Source: Luteitalea sp. TBR-22 (GTDB lineage: Bacteria > Acidobacteriota > Vicinamibacteria > Vicinamibacterales > Vicinamibacteraceae). Taken from it: a stretch of 64,000 nucleotides of DNA. The stretch spans positions 5,540,501 through 5,604,500 of the forward strand of contig NZ_AP024452.1 of the NCBI RefSeq assembly GCF_016865485.1, given 5' to 3'. The notes below the pieces were generated by a model. The model was not told the origin of the DNA and searched no databases. It worked only from the letters and a program-made list of their open reading frames with translations. Below, one piece after another: positions 1 through 8,798 of the stretch (positions are counted from its first letter, which is position 1; every line of letters starts with the position of its first letter). A program made the position numbers and the translations under genes.

Positions 1-2215
1 CGACGACCGTCGGCGTGCCCGGGGCGATGGTGGCCTCGAGCTGCAGCCCCTTGGCCTGCGCCTGCACGCCGAGCAGCGTCACGACCTCCTGGGCCAGGGC
101 GCCGACGTCGCTCGACATCTGCTCCAGCACCACCCGGCCGGCCTCGATCTTCGAGAAGTCCAGGATGTCGTCGATCAGCCGCAGGAGCGCATGGCCCGAC
201 CGGCCGATCATCTCCAGGTACTCGCGCTGTTCCTCGGTGAGCGACGTGCTCGACAGCAGGTTGGTCATGCCGAGCACGCCGTTCATCGGGGTGCGCAGCT
301 CGTGGCTCATCATCGCCAGGAAGTCGCTCTTGCTGCGCGCGGCCTGCTCGGCCTGCTCGCGCGCGAACCGCAGGGTCTCCTCCGCCTGGCGTCGCTCGGT
401 GATGTCGGTGCAGGTGCCCACCATCCGCAGCGGCGCCCCGTCGGGGCTGCGCGAGATCACGCGGCCGCGGCCGAGCACCCAGCGGTACGAGCCGTCGGGC
501 ATGCGCGTGCGGTACTCGGACACATACTGCGCACGCGCGCCCGACAGGTGATCGTGAAGGTCCGCTCGCGCCGCCGCGACGTCGTCGGGGTGGATCAACC
601 CGTACCACTCGTCGTCGCGCATCGTCCCGTCGGCGGCCTCGTAGCCGAGCATCTCGAAGAGTCGCCGCGACCCGTGCAGCACGCCCGCCTCGATGTCCCG
701 GTCCCACACGCCGTCGTCGGTGCTCTCGATCGCGACCTTCCAGCGCGCCTCGGCCTCGAGCGCCGCGACCTCGGCGCGCACGCGCTCGGAGAGGTCGACG
801 ATGACGCCGGTGATGTACCGGGCGCCGGCGCTGTCGAACCACGAGAGCGCGACCTCGGCCGGGAACTCCTCACCCGAGGCGCGCAGGCCGGTGATCGGGG
901 TGGGGGCGCCCGCGGCGATGCGCCCCTGGCCGGCAAGGAACTTCTCCAGCCCCTCGCGGAAACGCTCGCGATCGGCCTCGGCCACGTACTGCATGCTGCT
1001 CGAGCCGACCAGCCGGGCGCGGGGCACGCCGAACATGGCCTCGGCAGCGGCGTTGGCGTAAGTGAAGCGGCCGTGGCTGTCGGTGAGCACGATGGCGACA
1101 CGCGCCGACTCGGTCACGGCGAGGAACGCGCCCTCGGACCGTGTCAGCGCGTCGTCCTTCTGCGCCACGAGGGCCTCGGCCTCGGAGCGCACGCGCCGCT
1201 GGGCGAGCAGCAGGAGGATGAGGCCGCCGTTGACGACGGCGGCGCCGAGTGCCACCGCGACCGGCATGGCTCGTTCGGCCGGCCGGTACCATCCGGGACC
1301 AGCAACCAGTTCCAGCGCCCACGACTGCCCCGCGGGGGCCAGCAGGCGCGACTCGTGGAAGGCACCGAGCGCCTGTCGGTCACGAGCGGCGCCGGCACGA
1401 TGCAGCACGGCACCGTCGCGCCCACGGAGGACGACCCCGAGGCCCTCGCGGTTGGCCGGTTCGGCCGCTGCCGCGAACTCGGAGACGTGGAACAGCAGGT
1501 AGACGAAGCCGACCAGTGAGGCACGGCGTTGTGCCACGCTGCCGAGGCTCTGCCCCGGAGCGTAGACCGGGAGAAACTGCACGAACACCGGGTCCGCGGC
1601 GCCATCGCCAGCCAGCCGCGCCGCCTCGACGACCACCGACTGGCCAGCTTCTGCCGCGAGCGAAAGCGTGGCCGCACGCGTCGCGTCGGTGGCGATGTCG
1701 AATCCGAGTGCCCGTTGATAGGCCGCCGACTCCGGCGCGAAGTAGGTGACCGGCAGGTGCTGGGGCAGGTTCGACGCCGGCGTGATCGCGAAGCCGGCCA
1801 TGCCCTCGCTGCGCAGCCTGGCCTCGAACGTCGCGACCTCGGCATGCGCGACGCGAGGCACGAAGCCGATGCCGACCACGCCGGGGACCTTGTCCCCGTT
1901 GCCCAGCGCGCCGACGTACTCGCGCCAGCGCTCGCGCGTGAGCTCGGGCGTGGCACGCACGAAGGCCGCCGCGCCGCGCAGCTCCGCCTCGTGGTCGCGA
2001 AGCCGCTCCTGCAGCAGTTCGGTCACGTCGTCGGCCGTGTGACGGAAGCGCTCGCGCGCATTCCGCTCGATGGCTCGGTCGCCGTGGTACCAGCCGAGCA
2101 CGCAGGCCAGCAGCGACGTGACGACGACCACGACCGGGAGCGCACGGTGACGCACCAGACGTCCCACCGCGGCGGGGGCGACGGAGCCGGGCACGGGCTG
2201 GACACGAGCGGTCAT
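1..2215 (-). CDS. CHASE-PAS-PAS sensor histidine kinase (3' end beyond the window)
   Basis: Membrane sensor kinase; 738 codons are visible and the C-terminus runs off the left edge. From the N-terminus I read a first membrane helix (about residues 23-45), a periplasmic CHASE-type region (about 60-290), a second helix (about 317-340), a PAS domain (about 355-475), a second PAS_3-like PAS/PAC domain (about 478-605) and a HisKA dimerisation helix containing SHELRTPMNG, with the phospho-acceptor at His638. The ATPase domain, and any receiver domain, lie outside the window. The start is the ATG at 2215, directly ahead of the basic N-terminus that precedes the first helix. The ligand cannot be told from sequence; CHASE domains in general bind small extracellular molecules. 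No partner regulator is visible. The next gene upstream on this strand is 135 bp away, so it is probably transcribed alone. Confidence 0.9.
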   Translation of the reverse strand, partial: MTARVQPVPGSVAPAAVGRLVRHRALPVVVVVTSLLACVLGWYHGDRAIERNARERFRHTADDVTELLQERLRDHEAELRGAAAFVRATPELTRERWREYVGALGNGDKVPGVVGIGFVPRVAHAEVATFEARLRSEGMAGFAITPASNLPQHLPVTYFAPESAAYQRALGFDIATDATRAATLSLAAEAGQSVVVEAARLAGDGAADPVFVQFLPVYAPGQSLGSVAQRRASLVGFVYLLFHVSEFAAAAEPANREGLGVVLRGRDGAVLHRAGAARDRQALGAFHESRLLAPAGQSWALELVAGPGWYRPAERAMPVAVALGAAVVNGGLILLLLAQRRVRSEAEALVAQKDDALTRSEGAFLAVTESARVAIVLTDSHGRFTYANAAAEAMFGVPRARLVGSSSMQYVAEADRERFREGLEKFLAGQGRIAAGAPTPITGLRASGEEFPAEVALSWFDSAGARYITGVIVDLSERVRAEVAALEAEARWKVAIESTDDGVWDRDIEAGVLHGSRRLFEMLGYEAADGTMRDDEWYGLIHPDDVAAARADLHDHLSGARAQYVSEYRTRMPDGSYRWVLGRGRVISRSPDGAPLRMVGTCTDITERRQAEETLRFAREQAEQAARSKSDFLAMMSHELRTPMNGVLGMTNLLSSTSLTEEQREYLEMIGRSGHALLRLIDDILDFSKIEAGRVVLEQMSSDVGALAQEVVTLLGVQAQAKGLQLEATIAPGTPTVV

Positions 2216-2350
2216 GGTCAACGCAGCGGGCAGACCGATGCACGTCGCCCGCACCCCGTATCGGCCTCCTTCAGGTCGACCATGAGTGTATGCGCAGGCA
2301 GCAGGCGACGGCCGACTTGCGTTGCTGCCGGCACCGGCGGCGGGTCGAGA

Positions 2351-3259
2351 TCAGGCGAGGGCCGACACCATGCGCCGGCGCAGGGCGTCGTCGGGCAGGG
2401 GACCGCTGCCGGCCCCGGCGTTCTCGCGCATGTGCTCGGGCCGGCTGGTGCCCGGGATCACGCACGTGACCGCGGGGTGCGCGACCACGTACTTGAGCAG
2501 TACCTGCGCCCAGGTGCGACAGCCGATCTCGGCTGCCCAGCCAGGCAAGGGTTTCCCCTGGACCTTGCGCAACAGCCCGCCGCCCCCGAACGGCAGGTTC
2601 ACGAGCACGGCGATGCCGCGATCGGCCGCGAGCGGAAGCAGTCGTCGTTCGGCCGCCCGGTTGTCGATCGAGTAGTTGAGCTGGACGCTGTCGATCACCT
2701 CCGCCGCCATGACGGCCTCGAGCGCCTCGTGGGCATCGTCGCGGTAGTGGGTGATGCCGAGGTGAGCGATGCGGCCCTCCTTCTTCCACGCGCGCAGCGT
2801 GCCCAGGTGGGTGCGCCAGTCCACCAGGTTGTGAATCTGCATCAGCTCGAGGCGGGGATGCTGCAACTTGCGCATCGAGGCCTCCATCTGCGCGATGCCG
2901 GCGTCGCGTCCCTCGGTCCAGACCTTGGTGGCCACAAACGCTGCGTCGTGCGCCCGGAGCGCGGTGAGCAGGTCACCCGCCACTTCCTCGGACGTGCCGT
3001 ACATCGGCGAGCTGTCGATCACCCGTCCGCCCGCCTCGAACAGCGCGCGCAGCACGTCGGCAAGTTGCTGCCGCTTCGTGCTGTCGGCGCCCACGTCGAA
3101 GCCGCGCCAGGTGCCGACGCCAATCACGGGCACGGCCACGCCGCTCGAGGGAATGGTGCGGGAAATCATGCGTGGACCTTTCTGAGCAGCGGCCGACGCC
3201 ACGGCTCCTGCCGCGGCGCCGGCGACGATGGACAGGAACTGCGCGCGGGTGAGCTCCAT
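2351..3259 (-). CDS. Aldo/keto reductase with N-terminal signal sequence
   Basis: A 302-residue (alpha/beta)8 NADPH-dependent aldo/keto reductase. The catalytic tetrad is recognisable: Asp82 and Tyr87 in DSSPMYG, Lys112 in ATKVW and His143 in MQIHN. The first 25 residues (TRAQFLSIVAG followed by an alanine-rich stretch) look like a degenerate Tat signal with only one arginine, so it may be exported or membrane-anchored, unlike textbook cytosolic members. It is last in a minus-strand unit after the flavin oxidase and the amidohydrolase; the gap to the amidohydrolase stop is 19 bp. The substrate is not predictable. Confidence 0.9.
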   Translation of the reverse strand: MELTRAQFLSIVAGAAAGAVASAAAQKGPRMISRTIPSSGVAVPVIGVGTWRGFDVGADSTKRQQLADVLRALFEAGGRVIDSSPMYGTSEEVAGDLLTALRAHDAAFVATKVWTEGRDAGIAQMEASMRKLQHPRLELMQIHNLVDWRTHLGTLRAWKKEGRIAHLGITHYRDDAHEALEAVMAAEVIDSVQLNYSIDNRAAERRLLPLAADRGIAVLVNLPFGGGGLLRKVQGKPLPGWAAEIGCRTWAQVLLKYVVAHPAVTCVIPGTSRPEHMRENAGAGSGPLPDDALRRRMVSALA

Positions 3260-3278
3260 GGCCCTAGCGTACCTGCGG

Positions 3279-4619
3279 TCAGCGCGCGGCGAGCCGAGCG
3301 CCCTCGATCATCGCGTCGAGTCGTGGCCTGTCGAGCCAGTGGCCGGACGCGAGCACGGCGTGCACGCGCGACAGCGCCCGGACGTCCTCGAGCGGGTTGC
3401 CATCGAGCACGACCAGATCGGCGGGCGCGCCGGCGCCGACGCGGCCCACGCGTGACGTCCTGCCCAGGAACGCGGCGGGCGCCGTCGTCGCCAACCGCAG
3501 GGCCTGCAGCGGCGTGAGGCCGGCGGCCACGAGCGCGGCCAACTCGTCGTGCAGGCCGGACCCCCAGTAGCTGAAGTCGGCCCCGGCGTCGGAGCCGGCC
3601 AGCATCAGCACGCCGCCGTCGTGCAGCCGCCGGGCCAGCGCTTCTTCGTGCGCGTACTCCGTCCGCATCCTCGCGTAGCCTGCGGCGCCCAGTCGCGCGA
3701 CCCGGTCGCGGCGCGTCGAGAGCCACTGCTCCCGCAACATCCGCGGCACGGTCGCCAGGCGGGGGTCGTCGACGTATGTCTCCTCGTTGCTGAAGGCGCG
3801 GGCGCGCCGCACGGCCAGCGTCGGCGTCTGCCAGGTACCCCGGCGACGAAACTCGTCGATGAGCGAGTCGCACTCCGCAGCCGACGCCGTGGTCGGGCAG
3901 AAGGTCCCGAGCTCGGCCTGCATGTGCTCGATGCTGTGCATGCCGGCGCGCGCGGCCTCGCGAGCCGTGACGTCGCCGGGCACGTGGCCGCTGACCCGCA
4001 ACCCGACGTGCGCGGCTTCATCCACGACCGCCGCGAACGCGGCGGCAGGCAGGAGCGTGTAGACCTTGAGGAAGTCGACGTGCGCCGCCGCGAGTCGACG
4101 GACGGCCGCGCGGCCCTCGTCGGCCGAGGCGATCGCGAACGAGATCGACGGATCGACGGGCCGTGCCCCGTCGAGGATCACGCCGGCGGCGAACAGGCGG
4201 GGGGCCAGCAGGTCGCCACGCGCGGCGCGCTCACGCACGTCCTGCAGGACCGCCAGCGAACCGCCCATGTCGCGGATGCCGGTGATGCCGTGCGCCAGCA
4301 GCAGGGGCAAGGCGGTGTCGATCGCGACGGGGTCCCACAGGGCATGGACGTGCATGTCCCACAGGCCCGGCACCACGAAGCGTCGACGCGCATCGATGAC
4401 CCGTGCGGTCGGCGCCGACGACGCGACCGTGGCATCGTCGCCCACCGCGACGATCGCATCGCCCTGGACCAGCACGGCCTGTTCGGGCCGCAGCCGACCT
4501 GCCGCGACGTCGACCACGGTGGCATGCCTGATCAGCAGCGCCGGCGTGTCGGCACGCAACGCGAGACCTGCGCAGAGCAGCAGGAGACCCGCCAGGCGTG
4601 ACGAGGGGCGCACGGGCAT
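3279..4619 (-). CDS. Exported amidohydrolase (imidazolonepropionase/prolidase-like)
   Basis: A 446-residue metal-dependent hydrolase of the amidohydrolase superfamily with an N-terminal signal sequence (about residues 1-22). The metal ligands are visible: His90 and His92 in DMHVH, the probably carboxylated Lys185 in FLKVYT, His212 in SGHVPG, His232 in SIEHMQ, and the catalytic Asp in AGSDAG near residue 345. Relatives hydrolyse cyclic amides or Xaa-Pro dipeptides; the substrate here is unknown. Its ATG follows the stop codon of the upstream flavin oxidase with no intervening base, so the two are almost certainly co-transcribed, with the aldo/keto reductase 19 bp downstream. Confidence 0.9.
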   Translation of the reverse strand: MPVRPSSRLAGLLLLCAGLALRADTPALLIRHATVVDVAAGRLRPEQAVLVQGDAIVAVGDDATVASSAPTARVIDARRRFVVPGLWDMHVHALWDPVAIDTALPLLLAHGITGIRDMGGSLAVLQDVRERAARGDLLAPRLFAAGVILDGARPVDPSISFAIASADEGRAAVRRLAAAHVDFLKVYTLLPAAAFAAVVDEAAHVGLRVSGHVPGDVTAREAARAGMHSIEHMQAELGTFCPTTASAAECDSLIDEFRRRGTWQTPTLAVRRARAFSNEETYVDDPRLATVPRMLREQWLSTRRDRVARLGAAGYARMRTEYAHEEALARRLHDGGVLMLAGSDAGADFSYWGSGLHDELAALVAAGLTPLQALRLATTAPAAFLGRTSRVGRVGAGAPADLVVLDGNPLEDVRALSRVHAVLASGHWLDRPRLDAMIEGARLAAR

Positions 4620-5792
4620 CTAGCGGTTCCCGAGCCTGAACTCCGGGGCGCTCTCGCCCTGCTCGAGCACGAGCCGGGTCACGTACTCGCCAATCGCCGG
4701 GCCCATCTTGAACCCGTGGCCCGACCCACCGCCGACGATCCAGGCGTTGCCGGCGTGCGGGTGGCGGTCGACAAGGAAGTGCGAATCGGAGGTGAGCTCG
4801 TACTGGCACACCTCCGAACCGAGCAGCGGCGCGTCGGCGAGGGCCGGGAAGCGGCGGCGCAGGAACGTCCGCGCCTCGGCGAGCATCTCCGGGGTGTGCG
4901 CGCGATCGCCGTGCGTCGGGTCGAAGGTGGCGCCGTACGTGTCGTCGGCGACCTTGAAGCCTCGGTTGGCGTTGCCGGGGATGCCGTAGTACATCCGGTC
5001 ACCGTAGTCGAGCCACACCGGCATGTCGGGCGGCAGCCACCGCGCGTCGCCGGCCGGCGTGCCGAAATAGAAGGACTCCTGCCGCGAGGGCCGCACCCGG
5101 CCGCCGACGACGTCGGGCAGCACGGTGCCCAGCCACGGGCCGCAGGCGAACACGAAGCCGTCGGCTTTCACCGAGGTGCCGTCCTCAAGGGCAAGGGCAC
5201 TGAGCGGGCCATCGAGGTCCTCCACGGGCCGCACCTGCGCGGTGACGTAGTGGCCGCCCTCGGCCACGAGGGTCTCGACGACGTGTTCGCACGCCCGGCG
5301 TGCGAGCGCGTAGCCGGCTCCGGGCTCCCAGAGCACGCGTGACACGCCCTCGACGTTGATGTGCGGCCAACGCGCACGTGCCTCGTCCGGGTCGAGCCAC
5401 TCGACGGCCAGCCCGGCGTCGCGCATCGGCCCGACGGAGGCCTCGCCGAACGACTCGTTGCCGCTGAAGATCCAGATCGCACCGACCGGGTGGAAGAACC
5501 GGCGCTGCGACGCTTCGTCGTGCGCCTGCCACAGCTGCATGGCGCGCGCGGCCATGTGCGTGTAGATGGCGCGGTCGCCGTAGGTGCCGCGAATCACGCG
5601 GGTCTCGCCGCTCGAACTCGCGCGTGCGTGGCCCGGGCCCCAGGCGTCGATCAGCGTCACCTCGGCGCCGGCGCGACGGAGCATGAGGGCCGTCCAGCCG
5701 CCGAACGCACCCGCACCGACGACGACGATGCGGGGAGCCCCCCCTGATGACGGGGACATGAGTGGTGTGCTGGAAGACGGGGCCGCGGTCAT
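4620..5792 (-). CDS. Monomeric sarcosine oxidase / N-methyl-tryptophan oxidase-like flavoenzyme
   Basis: A 390-residue FAD-dependent amine oxidase of the DAO superfamily. The dinucleotide-binding loop GAGAFGG lies at residues 26-32, followed by an acidic strand end (LIDAWGPGHARAS) and the SGETRVIRGTYGD segment typical of monomeric sarcosine oxidases. Cys329 in CQYELTSDSHF aligns with the cysteine that binds FAD covalently in that family, and the C-terminus carries GGGSGHGFKMGP. The reading frame is open upstream to 5942, but that stretch is repeat DNA. I chose ATG 5792; ATG 5801 or the internal ATG 5759 are possible. The enzyme would oxidise an N-methylated amino acid or secondary amine to give H2O2 and an aldehyde. 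The downstream amidohydrolase and reductase suggest a small catabolic unit. Confidence 0.88.
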   Translation of the reverse strand: MTAAPSSSTPLMSPSSGGAPRIVVVGAGAFGGWTALMLRRAGAEVTLIDAWGPGHARASSSGETRVIRGTYGDRAIYTHMAARAMQLWQAHDEASQRRFFHPVGAIWIFSGNESFGEASVGPMRDAGLAVEWLDPDEARARWPHINVEGVSRVLWEPGAGYALARRACEHVVETLVAEGGHYVTAQVRPVEDLDGPLSALALEDGTSVKADGFVFACGPWLGTVLPDVVGGRVRPSRQESFYFGTPAGDARWLPPDMPVWLDYGDRMYYGIPGNANRGFKVADDTYGATFDPTHGDRAHTPEMLAEARTFLRRRFPALADAPLLGSEVCQYELTSDSHFLVDRHPHAGNAWIVGGGSGHGFKMGPAIGEYVTRLVLEQGESAPEFRLGNR

Positions 5793-5816
5793 GGCACCCA
5801 TTCTGAACGCGAATCG

Positions 5817-5837
5817 GGGATCGCGGATCGCGGATCG
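5817..5837. repeat. Heptad repeat, unit CGGATCG (3 units)
   Basis: Three consecutive 7-bp units (GGGATCG, CGGATCG, CGGATCG) lie 16-25 bp upstream of the flavin oxidase start. The same unit recurs at 57041-57068. Confidence 0.85.
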
Positions 5838-5913
5838 GGCAGCGGGACGGGCGGGTGCAGGCGGAAGACACGAAAGGGCGCCCCCCTTGCGGAAAGCGCC
5901 CCTCGAGCACGAC

Positions 5914-5934
5914 GGCCGGCTCGGAGAGCCGGCC
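5914..5934. repeat. REP-like palindrome (GGCCGGCTC arms)
   Basis: Inverted repeat with 9-bp perfect arms (5914-5922 and 5926-5934) around GGA, followed by CTAC. It lies between pntB and the flavin oxidase, just ahead of a CCCTGAG heptad array. It belongs to the window-wide palindrome family whose flanks carry GTAG or CTAC. Confidence 0.7.
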
Positions 5935-5949
5935 CTACCCATTCGTCAG

Positions 5950-5974
5950 CCCTGAGCCCTGAGCCCTGAGCCCT
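5950..5974. repeat. Heptad repeat, unit CCCTGAG (3.6 units) abutting the pntB stop
   Basis: CCCTGAG occurs at 5950-5956, 5957-5963 and 5964-5970, followed by CCCT. The array touches the pntB stop codon (5975-5977, minus strand) with no spacer, so in the mRNA sense it reads as repeated GGCTCAG directly after the stop. Confidence 0.9.
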
Positions 5975-7369
5975 CTAGTGCATCCCGCTCTCGCCGGCGA
6001 GCGCCTTGGCGATGTCGCCCATCACGACCTTCGAGTCGCCGAAGATCATGAGCGTGTTGGGGGCGTAGTACAGCTCGTTCTCGATGCCCGCGAAGCCCGG
6101 GTTCATCGAGCGCTTGTTGGCCAGCACCGTGCGCGCCTTGTCGGCGTCGATGATCGGCATGCCGTAGATCGGGCTGCTCTTGTCGTGGCGCGCCGCCGGG
6201 TTGACGACGTCGTTGGCGCCGAGGATCACGCAGACGTCCACCTGGCTCATCTCGGGGTTGATGTCGTCCATCTCGACGAGCCGGTCGTACGGGATCTCGG
6301 CCTCGGCCAGCAGCACGTTCATGTGGCCGGGCATGCGGCCAGCGACCGGGTGGACGGCGAACCGCACGTTCACGCCCTTCTTGGTGAGGGCCTCGTACAC
6401 GTCGCGCACGCGGTGCTGCGCCTGTGCCACGGCCATGCCGTAGCCCGGGACGATGACCACGGTGTCGGCGTTCTCGAGGATCTGGGCCGCATCCTCGATG
6501 GTCGCCGACTTGGCGACCTTCTGCTCACCCGCGGCCGCGGCGGCCTGCACCTGACCGAAGGCACCGAACAGCACGTTGGTGAACGAGCGGTTCATCGCGC
6601 GGCACATGATGATCGACAGGATCAGGCCCGACGACCCGTCGAGCGCGCCGGCGACGATCAGCAGCTTGTTCTCGAGCACGAAGCCCATCGCGACGGCCGC
6701 GAGGCCGGCATACGAGTTCAACAGCGAGATCACCGTCGGCATGTCGGCGCCGCCGATCGGCATCACGAGCAGCACGCCGAAGACCAGCGCGAGCACGATG
6801 AGCGCCGGGAACAGGAACGTCCAGGCCGGGTTGACCACCAGCAGGATGCCGATGAGCACACCGGCGCCGATGAGCGAGAAGTTGACGACGTTCTGGCCCG
6901 GGTAGGTGACCGGCCGCGTCGGCAGCACTTCCTGCAGCTTGCCGGCCGCCACGAGGCTGCCGGTGCAGGTCATCAGGCCCAGCGCCACCTCGAAGACGAT
7001 GGCGCCGGTGCGGAACGCGGTGAGGTCGCCCTCGTGCATGAACAGGTAGAACTTGCCGATGCCGACCAGGCCGGCGGCCAGGCCGCCGAAGGCGTGCGAC
7101 AGCGCGGTCCGCTGCGGCACCGCGGTCAGCGGCACCCACGAGAGCGGGACGCCGACGATCGTGCCCAGCACGACGGCGACGCCGATCCACACGTAGCCGT
7201 TGGCGGTGATCTCGGGGCGCAGCAGCGTGCCGGCCACGGCCAGGGCCATCGCGGCGACGCCGGCGAAGACGCCGTTGCGGGCGGTCTTCGGGTCGCTCAT
7301 CCACTTCAGCGAGAAGATGAAGAGCGCGGCCGAGACGAGGTAGACGAGGTCGATGGTCTGCGGACTCAC
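5975..7369 (-). CDS. pntB: NAD(P) transhydrogenase subunit beta
   Basis: A 464-residue PntB, the usual length (about 460). The N-terminal half carries about nine membrane helices forming the proton channel. The C-terminal third is the soluble NADP(H)-binding dIII domain with VVIVPGYGMAVAQAQ, HPVAGRMPGHMNVLLAEA, GANDVVNPAA and KRSMNPGFAGIENELYY. The start is a GTG at 7369 overlapping the pntAB stop codon (GTGA), which is translational coupling. A longer frame to 8641 runs through pntAB and the isomerase gene and is not real. The enzyme couples proton entry to NADPH formation, but it needs the dI subunit (PntAA), which is not encoded nearby. Confidence 0.95.
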   Translation of the reverse strand: MSPQTIDLVYLVSAALFIFSLKWMSDPKTARNGVFAGVAAMALAVAGTLLRPEITANGYVWIGVAVVLGTIVGVPLSWVPLTAVPQRTALSHAFGGLAAGLVGIGKFYLFMHEGDLTAFRTGAIVFEVALGLMTCTGSLVAAGKLQEVLPTRPVTYPGQNVVNFSLIGAGVLIGILLVVNPAWTFLFPALIVLALVFGVLLVMPIGGADMPTVISLLNSYAGLAAVAMGFVLENKLLIVAGALDGSSGLILSIIMCRAMNRSFTNVLFGAFGQVQAAAAAGEQKVAKSATIEDAAQILENADTVVIVPGYGMAVAQAQHRVRDVYEALTKKGVNVRFAVHPVAGRMPGHMNVLLAEAEIPYDRLVEMDDINPEMSQVDVCVILGANDVVNPAARHDKSSPIYGMPIIDADKARTVLANKRSMNPGFAGIENELYYAPNTLMIFGDSKVVMGDIAKALAGESGMH

Positions 7370-7653
7370 TTGCCACCTTCCTTCGTCTTGAACATCTTCA
7401 GCATCCGGTCGGTGATGAGGAAGCCGCTGATGATGTTGGTGGTCGAGGCGAAGACGGCGATGGCGCCGAGGATGGTGCTCAGGCGGTCGTGCTGCGGACC
7501 GGCGAGGATGATGGCGCCGACGATCGCGATGGCGGAGATGGCGTTGGTGAGGGACATGAGCGGCGTGTGCAGCAGCCGCGACACGCGCCGGATGACGTCC
7601 ATGCCGATGAACGTCGCCAGCATGAACACGAACAGGGCAGTGATGAAGTCCAT
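7366..7653 (-). CDS. pntAB: NAD(P) transhydrogenase subunit alpha part 2 (membrane part)
   Basis: A 95-residue, three-helix membrane protein matching the small PntAB subunit of the three-gene (Rhodospirillum-type) transhydrogenase. The sequence around FVFMLATFIGMDVIRR and LMSLTNAISAIAIVGA is characteristic. The start is ATG 7653, six bases after the stop of the isomerase-like gene; its own stop overlaps the pntB start by four bases. The soluble NAD(H)-binding PntAA that normally precedes it is missing, and its usual place is taken by the Tat-signalled isomerase-like gene. Confidence 0.93.
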   Translation of the reverse strand: MDFITALFVFMLATFIGMDVIRRVSRLLHTPLMSLTNAISAIAIVGAIILAGPQHDRLSTILGAIAVFASTTNIISGFLITDRMLKMFKTKEGGK

Positions 7654-7659
7654 GGGTCC

Positions 7660-8574
7660 TCAGGCCTTGTGGATGGCGTCTCGCAGGGAGGCGAGGTGCT
7701 GCGGGATGGCTTCGTACGGATCGGGCGCGGACTCGTATTCGAGCACGACGTAGCCGCGGTAGCCCGCGTCCTTGAGCAGCTTGACGAATCGCGGCACGTC
7801 GGTGGGCACCTTCTGCTTGACCGGGCCCGTCTCCACCTTCAGCTGCACGTTGACCGCGTAGGGCACGATCTTCTGCAGCTGCGGGTAGACGTCGGTGTCG
7901 TCGACGTTGCCGGAGTCGAGGTTCACGCCGAACCAGGGCGAGTCGATCTCCTTGAGCGCCGGCAGCATCCGGTCGATCTTGGTCAGGTAGTCGTGGTTCT
8001 CGAGCCCGAGGATCACGCCGTGCTTCTCGGCGTACACCAGGGCCTTCTTCAGGTTCTTGATGCCGTTGGCGATGCCCTGCTCCTCGCTCATCCCCTTGGG
8101 CGGCACGCCGCTGAACACGCGCACCACCGGCGCGCCCAGCACCGCGTAGTGGCCCAGCCACGTGTCGGTGTGCTGCAGCCACTTCTGGAGCTCGGGATCC
8201 TCGTCGGGCAGCGTGAAGTTGTTGCGGATGGCGCCGCCCGAGATGTCGAGCCCGTTGACGTGGCAACGGCGCTTCACCTCGTTCAGGTACGCCCGGTCGA
8301 ACTTCTCGGGGAAGAAGTACGACGTCAGCTCCACCGCGTCCACGCCGAGCGTCGCCGCATAGTCGATTAAGCCGAGCAGGTCCATCGCGCCCCTGGTGCC
8401 GGGCTTGGCGGTGAGGTACTGCCGCATCGAGTAGGCCGCCAGCCCGACGCGCAGTTGCGTCTTGCCGGCGCGACGGATCGGGGCCGCGACGACCGGCGCC
8501 GCCGTGAAGGTCGAGGCCACGGCCGCAGAGGCCGTCGCCGAGAGGAACGCGCGTCGATTCAGGGGCATGGGCAT
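7660..8574 (-). CDS. Tat-exported sugar phosphate isomerase/epimerase-like TIM-barrel protein
   Basis: A 304-residue AP-endonuclease-2/xylose-isomerase-like TIM barrel with a clear twin-arginine signal (NRRAFLSATASAAVAS, cleavage near AAPVVAAP). Barrel strands ending in acidic metal ligands are visible in GLENHDY, GVNLDSGN and VVLEYES. The family isomerises or epimerises sugars, or acts on keto-sugars; a Tat signal implies folding before export and periplasmic action. It is first in a unit with pntAB (6 bp gap) and pntB, which is unexpected for a periplasmic protein. The product specificity is unknown. Confidence 0.88.
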   Translation of the reverse strand: MPMPLNRRAFLSATASAAVASTFTAAPVVAAPIRRAGKTQLRVGLAAYSMRQYLTAKPGTRGAMDLLGLIDYAATLGVDAVELTSYFFPEKFDRAYLNEVKRRCHVNGLDISGGAIRNNFTLPDEDPELQKWLQHTDTWLGHYAVLGAPVVRVFSGVPPKGMSEEQGIANGIKNLKKALVYAEKHGVILGLENHDYLTKIDRMLPALKEIDSPWFGVNLDSGNVDDTDVYPQLQKIVPYAVNVQLKVETGPVKQKVPTDVPRFVKLLKDAGYRGYVVLEYESAPDPYEAIPQHLASLRDAIHKA

Positions 8575-8751
8575 GGGAGTCGTGCAGAGTGTATCCCCGT
8601 TGCCGGATCATCGGCACACGGGAAACGCACCCCTGACGCATGGGCGCCCCTGCTGTCGGATTGGTCCTACAACAAAGCCATCAGGGCGAGGACGACTGAC
8701 GGACAGTCGGCAGTCGAATCAGGCGGGACCGCGTGCGCGCTGCGCCGCCTC

Positions 8752-8797
8752 GAGCCTTGAGCCCTGGGCCTTGAGCCCTGAGCCCTGAGCCCTGAGC
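8752..8797. repeat. Heptad repeat, unit GAGCCYT (6.6 units) next to the DUF5916 gene stop
   Basis: Six successive 7-bp units (GAGCCTT, GAGCCCT, GGGCCTT, then GAGCCCT three times) plus GAGC end one base before the stop codon (8799-8801) of the minus-strand DUF5916 gene. The rest of the 8575-8798 gap holds weaker heptads (CAGTCGG, CAGTCGA near 8705-8718) and presumably the promoter of the isomerase-pnt unit; I see nothing else there. Confidence 0.9.
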
Positions 8798-8798
8798 A

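Noticed and set aside
5975-8641. 888-codon single frame on the minus strand
   Set aside because: Only the 3' part is PntB; the 5' part is the out-of-frame reading of the isomerase-like and pntAB genes.
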